A DNA stretch of 64,000 bases from Bradyrhizobium sp. Rc3b (GTDB lineage Bacteria; Pseudomonadota; Alphaproteobacteria; Rhizobiales; Xanthobacteraceae), in contig NZ_FOUS01000009.1 in NCBI RefSeq assembly GCF_900114915.1, forward strand, positions 124,001-188,000, in the 5' to 3' direction. How positions within the stretch are numbered: the stretch's first letter is position 1; the number at the start of each line of letters is the position of its first letter. Below the pieces are notes generated by a model, which saw nothing but the letters and a program-made list of their open reading frames with translations, did no database searches and was not told where the DNA came from. Position numbers and translations under genes: made by a program. Below are positions 16,581 to 24,934 of this stretch, in pieces.

Positions 16581-18617
16581 TTGCGGACCGGCCTGCGATT
16601 TCCGATCGGGCTCGTTGCGCTGCTGCTGATTGTCGTGCGGCCAAGCGCGGCCTGGGAGAGTTGGGGCGGCGATGCCGGCGGCTCGCGCTTCTCGCCACTG
16701 CAACAGATCACGCCCGACAATGTCGGCAATCTGGTTCGGGCCTTCGAATTCCGCACCGGCGATCTCGCGGTGCGCCCGCCGCAGGTGATGCGGCGAACAA
16801 AATTCCAGGCAACGCCGCTGTTCGTCGAGGACAGCCTGATCTTCTGCTCGCCCTTCAACGAGGTGATTGCGCTCGATCCCGGCTCGGGCGCGCAGAAATG
16901 GCGTTACGATCCGAAGATCGCGACCAATCAGCGTCCCGCCAATCGTTACGTCTGCCGCGGCGTCACCCACTGGACCGACGATGAGGCGCCCGCGAATGCC
17001 GCCTGTCGATCGCGCATCTTCATGGGCACGAACGACGTCCGCCTGATCGCGCTCGATGCGAAGACGGGAATTCCCTGTGCCGGTTTCGGCAATGGTGGCG
17101 AGGTGAAGCTTGATATCGGTATTGCCTTGGAATGGCCCGGCGAGTTCCAGATCACCTCGCCGCCCGCCGTTGGCCGGGGTGTCGTCGTGGTCGGCTCCTC
17201 GATCTCCGACAACCGACGCGTCGATGCGCCGAGCGGCGTCATACGCGCGTTCGATGCGCGCACCGGCCGGGCGCGCTGGAGCTTCGAGCCGCTCAAGCGT
17301 GACGGCATCGAAGCCGGGCACGCCAATGTCTGGGCGCCGATGTCGGTCGACACGGCGCGCGGCCTGGTGTTCCTGCCGACGTCCTCGCCGTCGCCCGATT
17401 TCTGGGGCGGCAAGCGGCCGGGCAACAACGAGCATGCCAATTCGGTGGTCGCATTGCGCATCGAGACCGGTGAACTCGCATGGGCATTCCAGACCGTGCA
17501 TCACGACGTCTGGGATTACGATCTGGCGGCGCAGCCGACGCTCGCGCGCCTCGATGCCGGTGATGGCCAGCGCGACGTCGTGATCCAGCCGACCAAGCAA
17601 GGTTTTGTCTTCGTGCTCGACCGCGACAGCGGCAAGCCGGTCTGGCCGGTGGAAGAACGCGCGGTGCCGCAGGGCGGCGCGGAAGGGGAAACGTTGTCGC
17701 CGACGCAGCCATTTCCGACGCATGTGCCGGCGCTGACATCACAGGCGATCTCGACCGACGACGCGCTCTCGCCGTTGCCGGAACTGCGCCCCTCGTCCTG
17801 CGAGCGCCTGTTCACGGAGGCGCGCAACGAGGGTCTGTTCACGCCGCCTTCCGTGCGGGGCACGCTGGAGTTTCCCTTCACCGGCGGCGGCGTGAACTGG
17901 GGCAGCGCGGCCTTCGATCCGGTCCGGCAGATTCTCTACGCCAACACCGGGCGCGCCGTTCATCTCATCAGGCTGATCCCGCGCACGGAGGCTGCCGGAT
18001 TCAATCCGCCGCCGGGGCATGATTTCGGCCAGCAGCGCGGCGCGCCGTTTGCGATGTCGCGCGCGGTGGCGATGTCGCCGCTCGGTCTGCTCTGCAACAA
18101 GCCGCCCTGGGGCGAGATGGTTGCGGTCGATCTGAAGGCCGGCAAGATCCTCTGGCGTTCGACCGTCGGGACCACCGAAGACCTGGCACCACTTGGCGCG
18201 CCGCTGCCCTGGGGTGCGCCTCTCGTCAACGGAGTGGCGGTCACGGCAGGCGGCCTCGTCTTCACCGGCGCGATGGATGCTTATCTGCGCGCCTTCGATG
18301 CGCGAAGCGGCAAGGAGCTGTGGCAGGGACGGCTGCCGGTGCCCGGCGTCGCCAATCCCATGACCTATCTGTGGAAGGGCGAGCAATATGTCGCGATCGG
18401 CGCCGGCGGTCACTCCGAAGTCGGCACCTCGATCGGCGACAGCGTGGTCGCGTTCCGCCTGGCGCGGCCGGGCGAGGCGCCGACATTGTGGTCGCGCACC
18501 ATCGATCGTCCCGGTGGACGATTTTTCGGAGCATCCGCGGCGATCGGAATCGCAATCGCCGCGCTCGTGATCGCAAGCCTGCGCTGGCGTCGCCGTCGTC
18601 GTATCACGCAATCATAA
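16581..18617 (+). CDS. PQQ-dependent dehydrogenase (quinoprotein, glucose/quinate/shikimate-like)
   Basis: 678 residues from a proposed TTG start at 16581, preceded by GGCGAGG. The only upstream ATG in this frame (16386) lies inside the previous gene. A signal peptide (about 1-27, VALLLIVVRPSAA) leads into an eight-bladed quinoprotein propeller with WESWGGDAGGSRFSPLQQI and the motif QTVHHDVWDYDLAAQP. A single C-terminal membrane helix (about 650-668) ends in an Arg-rich tail. Membrane glucose dehydrogenases instead have five N-terminal helices, so this is a periplasmic enzyme anchored at its C-terminus. The substrate is unknown. Confidence 0.82.
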   Translation: MRTGLRFPIGLVALLLIVVRPSAAWESWGGDAGGSRFSPLQQITPDNVGNLVRAFEFRTGDLAVRPPQVMRRTKFQATPLFVEDSLIFCSPFNEVIALDPGSGAQKWRYDPKIATNQRPANRYVCRGVTHWTDDEAPANAACRSRIFMGTNDVRLIALDAKTGIPCAGFGNGGEVKLDIGIALEWPGEFQITSPPAVGRGVVVVGSSISDNRRVDAPSGVIRAFDARTGRARWSFEPLKRDGIEAGHANVWAPMSVDTARGLVFLPTSSPSPDFWGGKRPGNNEHANSVVALRIETGELAWAFQTVHHDVWDYDLAAQPTLARLDAGDGQRDVVIQPTKQGFVFVLDRDSGKPVWPVEERAVPQGGAEGETLSPTQPFPTHVPALTSQAISTDDALSPLPELRPSSCERLFTEARNEGLFTPPSVRGTLEFPFTGGGVNWGSAAFDPVRQILYANTGRAVHLIRLIPRTEAAGFNPPPGHDFGQQRGAPFAMSRAVAMSPLGLLCNKPPWGEMVAVDLKAGKILWRSTVGTTEDLAPLGAPLPWGAPLVNGVAVTAGGLVFTGAMDAYLRAFDARSGKELWQGRLPVPGVANPMTYLWKGEQYVAIGAGGHSEVGTSIGDSVVAFRLARPGEAPTLWSRTIDRPGGRFFGASAAIGIAIAALVIASLRWRRRRRITQS

Positions 18618-18661
18618 TCGTGTTGTGGATGCGATGCGAACGTTCGTTCACATCGCGCGCG

Positions 18662-18904
18662 CTATTGCACGAAGGCGAGGCCGACGCGCTTGTCACTGCG
18701 CCAAACTGTGCGACAATTCCGCACGAAATCGTCGCGCGCGATCGATAGCGTGAACGATTGCGGCAATGTGACGGGGGTGTCGAGGTCGATCGCCGCGCCG
18801 CCCGCCGACATGTTTCGCACGGTGCAGGGGATGCCGCTGCTTTCGAAGGTGATCGTTCCACCCTTGAAAACACGGTGCCGCTGCGCTGCACGCTTCTCGA
18901 TCAT
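18662..18904 (-). CDS. PilZ domain protein
   Basis: 80 residues from the ATG at 18904 (MIEKRAAQRHRV). The PilZ c-di-GMP-binding elements are visible: RxxxR (RAAQRHR) and NMSAGGAAID matching (D/N)xSxxG. It is a single-domain PilZ protein, common in alphaproteobacteria with roles in motility or envelope control that vary by partner. It converges with the PQQ dehydrogenase gene. A longer frame to 18985 exists but lacks conserved sequence. Confidence 0.82.
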   Translation of the reverse strand: MIEKRAAQRHRVFKGGTITFESSGIPCTVRNMSAGGAAIDLDTPVTLPQSFTLSIARDDFVRNCRTVWRSDKRVGLAFVQ

Positions 18905-19086
18905 CCGCGTTGGTCCATCATGATGATTGTGAAGTAATGCATAGAAATTACGTTGAACTAAACTCAATACTGGCGCTACTTGCACAGCGCTTCAGACTTC
19001 GTTTACGACGTTGACGCGGAGAATCTCTCCGCCGACTTTCCCCACACGCTCTTCTTTTATGGCGCTACGCGCCGATGGAGATACTG

Positions 19087-19380
19087 ATGAAGACCACGCT
19101 TTCGATTTTGCTCGCCGCCGCGTTCTCGCTGTCGTCGATGCCTGCCCACGCCGTCAAGTGGGACCTTTCGACCATGAGCTGCAAGCAGTTCCTCGAGAGC
19201 GGCGAAGACAACATCCAGGTCGTGCTGACCTGGATGGACGGCTGGTACAAGGGCGACGAGGACAACGCGATCATCGACACTGACGTGTTCATCGAGAACG
19301 CCAAGAAGTTCGGTGCCTATTGCGGAAAGAATCCGACCGCCAGCATCGTCACCGCAGCCGACGAAGTGCTCGGAAAATAA
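19087..19380 (+). CDS. HdeA/HdeB-like periplasmic protein
   Basis: 97 residues. A signal peptide ends at about residue 22 (SSMPAHA). The mature domain has one cysteine pair, Cys32 (MSCKQFL) and Cys79 (GAYCGKNP), as in HdeA, an acid-activated periplasmic chaperone. The segment DGWYKGDEDN is typical of alphaproteobacterial HdeA-family members. The ATG at 19087 follows GGAG with six bases spacing; the ATG at 19075 is an alternative. Acid-stress function is inferred from the family only. Confidence 0.82.
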   Translation: MKTTLSILLAAAFSLSSMPAHAVKWDLSTMSCKQFLESGEDNIQVVLTWMDGWYKGDEDNAIIDTDVFIENAKKFGAYCGKNPTASIVTAADEVLGK

Positions 19381-19460
19381 TCTCGGCAAGTCATGAAGCG
19401 TGCGGACCGAAGCGAGGATGCAATCGCGCTTCGGTCTTTTGCTTCGACACGATCGTGATG

Positions 19461-19503
19461 GAGAGCCGCGGTGCGCTTTGCGCCCACGCGGCTCTCTTCT
19501 TTT
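19461..19503 (+). terminator. rho-independent-like terminator after the HdeA-like gene
   Basis: Arms GAGAGCCGCG (19461-19470) and CGCGGCTCTC (19487-19496) enclose a 16-base loop, followed by TTCTTTT. It lies 80 bases after the HdeA-like stop and just before the end of the convergent thioesterase gene. Confidence 0.65.
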
Positions 19504-19513
19504 GAGATGCCGC

Positions 19514-19978
19514 TCAGCCCGGCAGCATCGCGAACGCGCTCGATACCATCGCGATCGGTTTGTTGTCGGTCGCCGAGAGCAGCGTGACGCGGCCAAAGCT
19601 CATGGTGCGCCCGAGCCGCACCACGCGCGCGTCCGCCAGCACGTCCGACGAGGAGACCGCGCGCATGAAATGCGTGGTCTGGTCGACCGTGGTCATGGGG
19701 CGGTAGCCGCGATTGGCCGCGAGGTTCGCGATCACCATCGCGGTGTCGGCGAGCGCCATCAGGGCCTGGCCGCAGACCATGCCGCCGTTCCGGCACAAGC
19801 GCTCCGAAAACGGCATGCGCAGGAGTGCGCCCGGTTGCCAGTCCGGCGCATCCGCCGGCTGCACGTGCTCGAGGCGCTCGACCGCGAGATTGAGATCCTG
19901 GACCCAGGGCGCAATAATCTCGCCGAGGATGCGTCTGGCGTCGGAGAGGCCGAATTCGGTGTCTGGCTGCATTTGCAT
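19514..19978 (-). CDS. PaaI-family hotdog thioesterase
   Basis: 154 residues from the ATG at 19978 (MQMQPDTEFG). The hotdog fold is indicated by CRNGGMVCGQALMALADTAM, TTVDQTTHFMRA and LGRTMSFGRVTLLS, the usual PaaI/YbgC-like thioesterase pattern in which an Asp in the long helix (ALADTAM) is catalytic. The longer frame to 20344 is not conserved. The acyl-CoA substrate is unknown. It is divergent from a small lipoprotein gene. Confidence 0.8.
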   Translation of the reverse strand: MQMQPDTEFGLSDARRILGEIIAPWVQDLNLAVERLEHVQPADAPDWQPGALLRMPFSERLCRNGGMVCGQALMALADTAMVIANLAANRGYRPMTTVDQTTHFMRAVSSSDVLADARVVRLGRTMSFGRVTLLSATDNKPIAMVSSAFAMLPG

Positions 19979-20124
19979 TGCTGGCGCGCTCTCCTGTATT
20001 GCCGGATGTTTCGGCCCATTGTGCGCGCATCGGCGCGGCAAAGTCACCCGGTCTGGGGCCGGTCCCGTCGGCTTGAAAATGCCTGACTTGGCCCGATATG
20101 ATGGCTTGCTCGGGGTATGGGTGG

Positions 20125-20259
20125 ATGATGTTGCGTCGGAGTGTCCTCCTCTTTTGTATGGCCGCGCTCGGCCTCGCGCTGAGCGGGTGCACCAAATGCG
20201 GTCCGATCTGGGACGACTGGCTGCATGCGCCGAAATCGTGCAGATCGGATCGGCTCTAG
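20125..20259 (+). CDS. very small lipoprotein
   Basis: 44 residues. The hydrophobic start (MMLRRSVLLLCMAALGLAL) ends in a clean lipobox LSGC. The mature part is only about 23 residues (CTKCGPIWDDWLHAPKSC, then RSDRL) with three cysteines. The first of the two adjacent ATGs (20125) is used. It ends 95 bases before the DPWGG paralogue B and may be cotranscribed with it. Lipobox position and Cys pattern support a real gene; the function is unknown. Confidence 0.6.
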   Translation: MMLRRSVLLFCMAALGLALSGCTKCGPIWDDWLHAPKSCRSDRL

Positions 20260-20354
20260 GGGGCCCCGGACGGCCTCGGCGGTCGCGACCGGCCGCGACA
20301 AGGATGACCAGGCGCGGGCGAACCGTGCCTCCATGGATGATCAAGGAGTAGACG

Positions 20355-20651
20355 ATGAAGCTTTTCCGTTTGGCCGCGGTGCTGGCCGTGCTGGCGGGAC
20401 CTGCCTATGCGCAAATGCCCAATCTGAATTTGCTGCAGGACGCCCCGAGCAAGACCCCCGAGGAAAAGGCCGCGGAAGCCGAGCGTGACAAGGCCTATAA
20501 GGAAACGCTGAAGAAGATCCCGGATTCCAAGACGTCCAACGATCCCTGGGGCGGCATGCGCTCCGATCCGCCGAAGCAGCCGGCGGCGCCGAAGGCCTCG
20601 GCTGCAACCAGCGCGCCGAAGAAGTCCAAGAGCGGCACCGCCGCCAACTGA
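20355..20651 (+). CDS. small secreted protein with DPWGG motif (paralogue B)
   Basis: 98 residues. A signal peptide of about 19 residues ends GPAYA. The charged segment EEKAAEAERDKAYKETLKKIP is followed by SNDPWGGMRSDPPK and an Ala/Lys-rich low-complexity tail. It shares KAYK-x2-L-x2-IP-x2-K-x3-DPWGG-x-R with the protein at 16343-16567. The start follows an AGGAGTAG site. The stop lies inside a 23-base tandem repeat. Function unknown, probably periplasmic. Confidence 0.7.
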   Translation: MKLFRLAAVLAVLAGPAYAQMPNLNLLQDAPSKTPEEKAAEAERDKAYKETLKKIPDSKTSNDPWGGMRSDPPKQPAAPKASAATSAPKKSKSGTAAN

Positions 20652-20693
20652 CCAGCGGCACCGCCGCCAACTGACGAGCGGCGCCAGCTGACC
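20631..20693 (+). repeat. 23-bp tandem repeat across a stop codon
   Basis: Two almost identical 23-base units (20631-20653 and 20654-20676, starting AGCGGCACCGCCGCC) are followed by a shortened third copy. Each unit carries a TGA in the reading frame of the DPWGG paralogue B, whose stop is in the first unit. This looks like slippage at the 3' end of the gene. Confidence 0.7.
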
Positions 20694-20796
20694 GCAGCTC
20701 CATCCGGGGGCGGCACAACGCCTTCGGGAGGGGACTCCTCTTCGTCCGGCTCACGCCCTACATTTGGCTGGAGGGTAGCGCGCAGAGGAGGAGGAC

Positions 20797-21051
20797 ATGG
20801 CCGATCGTCCGCGGGATCTCGCCGAGCGGATGGCGGGCCGGCGCAAGATCGCCGGCAAGCCGGGCCAAACGGTCGGCGACGGCTATCTGCGCGAGACCTT
20901 CACGCTGCCGCGCGCGGCGGCACGGGAAAGGGCGCAGGCCTTCTTCGCCCGCTACCCCAAGGCCGGCTATATGAGCGCGGTCGAGACCTGGCGCGAGCTG
21001 CCCGGCGGCGACATCGAATTCACCATGCGGCGGCTGCCCAGCGCGGATTGA
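20797..21051 (+). CDS. conserved small hypothetical protein
   Basis: 84 residues with a strong AGGAGGAGG ribosome binding site before the ATG at 20797. Soluble and Arg-rich, with a conserved-looking centre (GYLRETFTLPRAAARERAQAFFARYPKAGYM in two parts) and the ending ELPGGDIEFTMRRLPSAD. It has no signal peptide. Such short proteins recur in Bradyrhizobium genomes; no domain name can be given. It converges with the DUF6894-like gene 9 bases away. Confidence 0.6.
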   Translation: MADRPRDLAERMAGRRKIAGKPGQTVGDGYLRETFTLPRAAARERAQAFFARYPKAGYMSAVETWRELPGGDIEFTMRRLPSAD

Positions 21052-21060
21052 AGCTGCTTG

Positions 21061-21294
21061 CTAGTCGAGGGTTTCGGCAACGATTCGGATCCGGAACACG
21101 GGCTCCTTGGCCTCGTCCAGCAGCTCCATGTGCCATTCGGAATTTTCCTGGAGCTTGCGGGCAATGCCGGCGGTCATGTCGGCGCAGACATTGGTCATCT
21201 CTTTCCAGGCCGAATCGCGATCGGCGAATTCCGTCGCCTGGTCCGCGCAGCCCGAATAACGGCCATTCCGGATTCGAAAGAAATACAATGGCAT
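21061..21294 (-). CDS. DUF6894-like small protein
   Basis: 77 residues from the ATG at 21294 (MPLYFFRIRNG). MPLYFFRIRNGRYSG, then ATEFADRDSAWKEM and VCADMTAGIARKL, matches the small DUF6894 family common in Rhizobiales, which begins M-x-x-Y-[FY]-F. No enzymatic role is known. A longer frame to 21339 adds non-conserved residues. The operon partner is unclear: the next gene on this strand starts 350 bases upstream. Confidence 0.7.
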   Translation of the reverse strand: MPLYFFRIRNGRYSGCADQATEFADRDSAWKEMTNVCADMTAGIARKLQENSEWHMELLDEAKEPVFRIRIVAETLD

Positions 21295-21446
21295 GGCTGG
21301 CACCGATCGCGCGCGTGATGGCCTTGCCCCCAGGGCCATGAGCGCGCGCAGTCCAATCCCAAACCATTGTCAGATCAATTCCGGGCGGCTACGGATGATG
21401 TTCCGCCGCCAGCCGCGGCGCGGAAGGCGCCATCCAAAGCCGACCT

Positions 21447-21644
21447 TCATCCGGCCGGTTCAGTCGGTCCGGCCGATCGCTTCAGCTCCCGATCGATGCG
21501 CAGCTGCACGCGCCGGATCGCCAACAGATCGATTTTCGTCTCGGTCTTGCCGGTCTTGACCTGCTCGCCGATGCGGAACTGCCATTGCCAGATTCCGGGA
21601 ATCGCCGTCTTGGCGACAGTGAATTCGATGCCCCTGAGATTCAT
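21447..21644 (-). CDS. small hypothetical protein
   Basis: 65 residues from the ATG at 21644 (MNLRGIEFTVAKTAIPG), preceded by a GGGGAGG ribosome binding site. It reads as a small beta-rich protein (GIWQWQFRIGEQVKTGKTE) followed by a basic helix (LAIRRVQLRIDRELKRS). No family is recognised with confidence. The codon pattern and ribosome binding site support a real gene. The interval 21645-21989 upstream shows nothing else that can be supported. Confidence 0.6.
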   Translation of the reverse strand: MNLRGIEFTVAKTAIPGIWQWQFRIGEQVKTGKTETKIDLLAIRRVQLRIDRELKRSAGPTEPAG

Positions 21645-21989
21645 GGTGACCTCCCCACGATTCACTCTCCATGTCTGCAAACATGTTGGGCGTCCCAATA
21701 TTCCGGAGACAAGCAAATTCTGTCGGTAAGCCCCGGATAGTTCGGGGATATCTCGAAAGCGCGCGTGCGCCGAAACAAGCGGAGCCGGCTTTCGAAAGAC
21801 GCCGGGCCGTGAGACAGTAAGGCTGTCGCATACCCGTGGTTCTCCGACCATGAACAAAGTTCCTGGGCTGCACCCGGCTGCGCCGGTACGCCGATCGGAC
21901 GGGCCGCGGGGGCCCCGCCGGGGGGTTACCGTTTTCCCTGCAAGCGGCGGCATATGCCTTGCTTGGTCTGAACGACGGCAAGAAACAAC

Positions 21990-22259
21990 ATGGGCCCGGT
22001 CATGCTCGGCATTCCCCGCCGCTACAGTCATTTCGTCTTCGGAATCATCCAGTCCGGACTGACCTCGCTGATCGCGGCGGGGATCGCCAGCTTGCCCGCC
22101 GGCAGCGCGATGAGCTTCGTCGGGCACTGGATGGTGTCGTGGCTGATCGCCTGGGCCGCGATGCTGCCGATCGTTCTGCTGGCTGCGCCCGCGATCCGCA
22201 CTTTCTCGCTGCTCCTGACCCAGGAGGAGAGAGATCCGCGAACCGCCCGGCACGGATGA
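21990..22259 (+). CDS. DUF2798-like small membrane protein
   Basis: 89 residues with two membrane helices (about 19-38 and 47-66). RYSHFVFGIIQSGLTSLIAAGIAS and HWMVSWLIAWAAMLPIVLLAAP, each read as one helix, are the hallmarks of DUF2798 inner-membrane proteins. The start may be 21990 or the nearby ATG at 22002 (MLGIPRRY). A terminator-like hairpin directly follows. Function unknown. Confidence 0.75.
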   Translation: MGPVMLGIPRRYSHFVFGIIQSGLTSLIAAGIASLPAGSAMSFVGHWMVSWLIAWAAMLPIVLLAAPAIRTFSLLLTQEERDPRTARHG

Positions 22260-22261
22260 AA

Positions 22262-22296
22262 AAGCCCCGCCTGGGAGAGCCAGACGGGGCAAAAAG
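22262..22296 (+). terminator. terminator-like hairpin after the DUF2798 gene
   Basis: GCCCCGCCTGG pairs with CCAGACGGGGC around a short GAGAG loop, flanked by A-runs on both sides (AAAAA before, AAAAAG after). The T-run needed for termination is on the minus strand, so it could also serve minus-strand transcription. Confidence 0.5.
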
Positions 22297-22536
22297 TTAT
22301 TGGAGGCTGAGGTGCTGGGCTGCAACACCATAGCCACATCATTCTAGCCGGCTGCGCTTACGGCAGCCTGACAGGCGGCGGATTTCCGGGCCGAGCGTCG
22401 AGGCCGCAGACTGGCCCCGCACCGGTCCCAATTTCGACATCCGTTCGCACAACTGCGGACACACCGGTCGGCAAGATTCCACATCGTTCGGCGCAGCCAT
22501 GGGGGAAACGTGGCACGCCGACCACGGGGTGGCATC
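22297..22536. other. intergenic stretch without a supported gene
   Basis: A Cys/Arg-rich minus-strand frame (22344-22538) is open but has no ribosome binding site, domain or codon bias. No RNA gene was recognised. Confidence 0.4.
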
Positions 22537-22626
22537 ATGGATAACGTAGAGCGGTCATTCGCCGCCGCGACAGCGGCTGGCTTCGTGGTGCTGGTGATCG
22601 GCCTCGTGCTGCTGGCGCTGCTTTAA
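22537..22626 (+). CDS. 29-residue single-helix membrane peptide
   Basis: ATG at 22537 to TAA at 22624-22626: MDNVERSFAAATAAG followed by an uninterrupted hydrophobic helix (FVVLVIGLVLLALL) at the very C-terminus. The charged N-terminus and one membrane segment resemble small regulatory membrane peptides. No strong ribosome binding site is visible, so the call is tentative. The following 22627-22914 shows nothing else supported. Confidence 0.4.
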   Translation: MDNVERSFAAATAAGFVVLVIGLVLLALL

Positions 22627-22914
22627 AACAGGCGCGCGAGCGGCAGCCTTTCCCCGGATGACGGGTTACGGGGCGTGCCGCATTCTCAAAAACTGGAAAC
22701 CAACCCCATGCACAGTAGGCGGCATGGAAATTCGGTTGTTCTTTCAGCGACTTATGAGTAGTGTTTAGATGCCGTCATTGCGCGCGATGCGCCCCGTGGA
22801 GCCGCTCAAATCGACTCGAGCTGCGCTGCCGACACCTTGCGACTGCTTCCCGCCGCCGCCAGCAGCATCGCCGGCGCGCCCTTGTCAGCTTCGGACGCCG
22901 GCCCCGCGCCGTGT

Positions 22915-23082
22915 TTAGTGGATCTTGATTTCGTTCAGGGGAAGGTGGAGCTCGGCGGCGCGCTCTTGGCGGTCCTTCTTGCGGAACTCGTTTTCCGCGC
23001 GCTCGAACTTCATCAGCTCCTCCTGCGCCGCCTCCAGCAGGGGATTGCGCCTGATCGTGTCGCGGTTCGTGTTGTCCGTCAT
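22915..23082 (-). CDS. small hypothetical protein
   Basis: 55 residues from the ATG at 23082 (MTDNTNRDTIRRNP). A highly charged helix (QEELMKFERAENEFRKKDRQ) is followed by AAELHLPLNEIKIH. The frame is open further upstream to 23628 but that part is not conserved-looking. Similar short charged proteins are found in Bradyrhizobium; no function is known. It is a separate unit from the next small gene on the same strand. Confidence 0.5.
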   Translation of the reverse strand: MTDNTNRDTIRRNPLLEAAQEELMKFERAENEFRKKDRQERAAELHLPLNEIKIH

Positions 23083-23237
23083 GACTGAGATCCCCAAAGT
23101 TGCGGTCCCATCCTGGAGAAGGCCCAAGACCGCGAAAAGGTTCGGTGCCGCAGGATTACGGAATTCTGACGGCGGCCGGGCCATGCGTCTTTGATGCGCG
23201 TCAGCTTCGGCCGGGCAATGACGTTGCGGCAGCCCTG

Positions 23238-23438
23238 TTATTTCGGCGATTGCAGCCCGGGGGATATGACCCAATCGTGCAGATGATTGGCGACGTCGGC
23301 CTGGCGGGCCTTCTTGAGCAGGGCGTCCCGCTCGGGCCCGGGCGGAAGGCTGGAGGCCTGCTCCTCGACCTGCTTCACCCATGCGGAGAGTCGGTCTTGA
23401 AGCGTCAGCTGCTGCTTGAAACGTCGCCGCTTGAGCAT
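23238..23438 (-). CDS. small basic hypothetical protein
   Basis: 66 residues with an AAGGAG ribosome binding site seven bases before the ATG at 23438. The sequence MLKRRRFKQQLTLQDRLSAW is basic, then mostly helical (VKQVEEQASSLPPGPERDALLKKARQAD in two helices), ending WVISPGLQSPK. The pattern (helix, SLPPGPERD, helix) recurs in small alphaproteobacterial proteins of unknown role. It is divergent from recA, separated by 300 bases. Confidence 0.65.
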   Translation of the reverse strand: MLKRRRFKQQLTLQDRLSAWVKQVEEQASSLPPGPERDALLKKARQADVANHLHDWVISPGLQSPK

Positions 23439-23630
23439 GGCGCGCTCCTTTCCGTGCGAGGGAGGCGGGAGCGCAATCGGGCGTTCTCATCACCGATAGT
23501 GGCCGCGGTTCGTGCGGTGATGGCCCATTGAGGACCATTAACGGGACCGGCGTCTGTCCAGTTGTGTGCACAACGCGAATGAGGAGGGGGACTGGGGGGA
23601 TGCTCACGGACAACCCCCAAATCCGCAAAA

Positions 23631-23645
23631 GAACATATTGCGAAC
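23631..23645 (+). promoter_or_regulatory. SOS (LexA) box upstream of recA
   Basis: GAAC-N7-GAAC at 23631-23645, the alphaproteobacterial LexA site (GTTC-N7-GTTC on the other strand). A third GAAC follows at 23649-23652. It lies 93 bases upstream of the proposed recA start, a normal place for LexA control of recA in this class. Confidence 0.85.
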
Positions 23646-23738
23646 CTAGAACAAATGGGGTACGCTACTTTTATCGACGAGCCGCCTCGCCAATCGTTTG
23701 TCCCTCACGCGAATCCTCGCCATAAGGAGCACGACCCA

Positions 23739-24827
<1,089 letters not shown>

Positions 24828-24856
24828 GACGAACCGCGAAAGCTTTTCGCGAGGAG

Positions 24857-24907
24857 CGGGCGCTGAAGACGTTGAGTTGCCGACGTCGTCAGCGCCCGTT
24901 TCGTTTT
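24857..24907 (+). terminator. rho-independent terminator after recA
   Basis: A long inverted repeat (CGGGCGCTGA to TCAGCGCCCG with further pairing of AAGACGT and GACGTCG) is followed by TTTCGTTTT, 30-80 bases after the recA stop. It separates recA from the three DUF1835-like genes. Confidence 0.8.
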
Positions 24908-24934
24908 GCGTTGTCGTGATCGGATGGTGGTGTG

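Noticed and set aside
22344..22538. Cys/Arg-rich minus-strand frame
   Set aside because: No ribosome binding site, no domain and no codon bias, so not supported as a gene.
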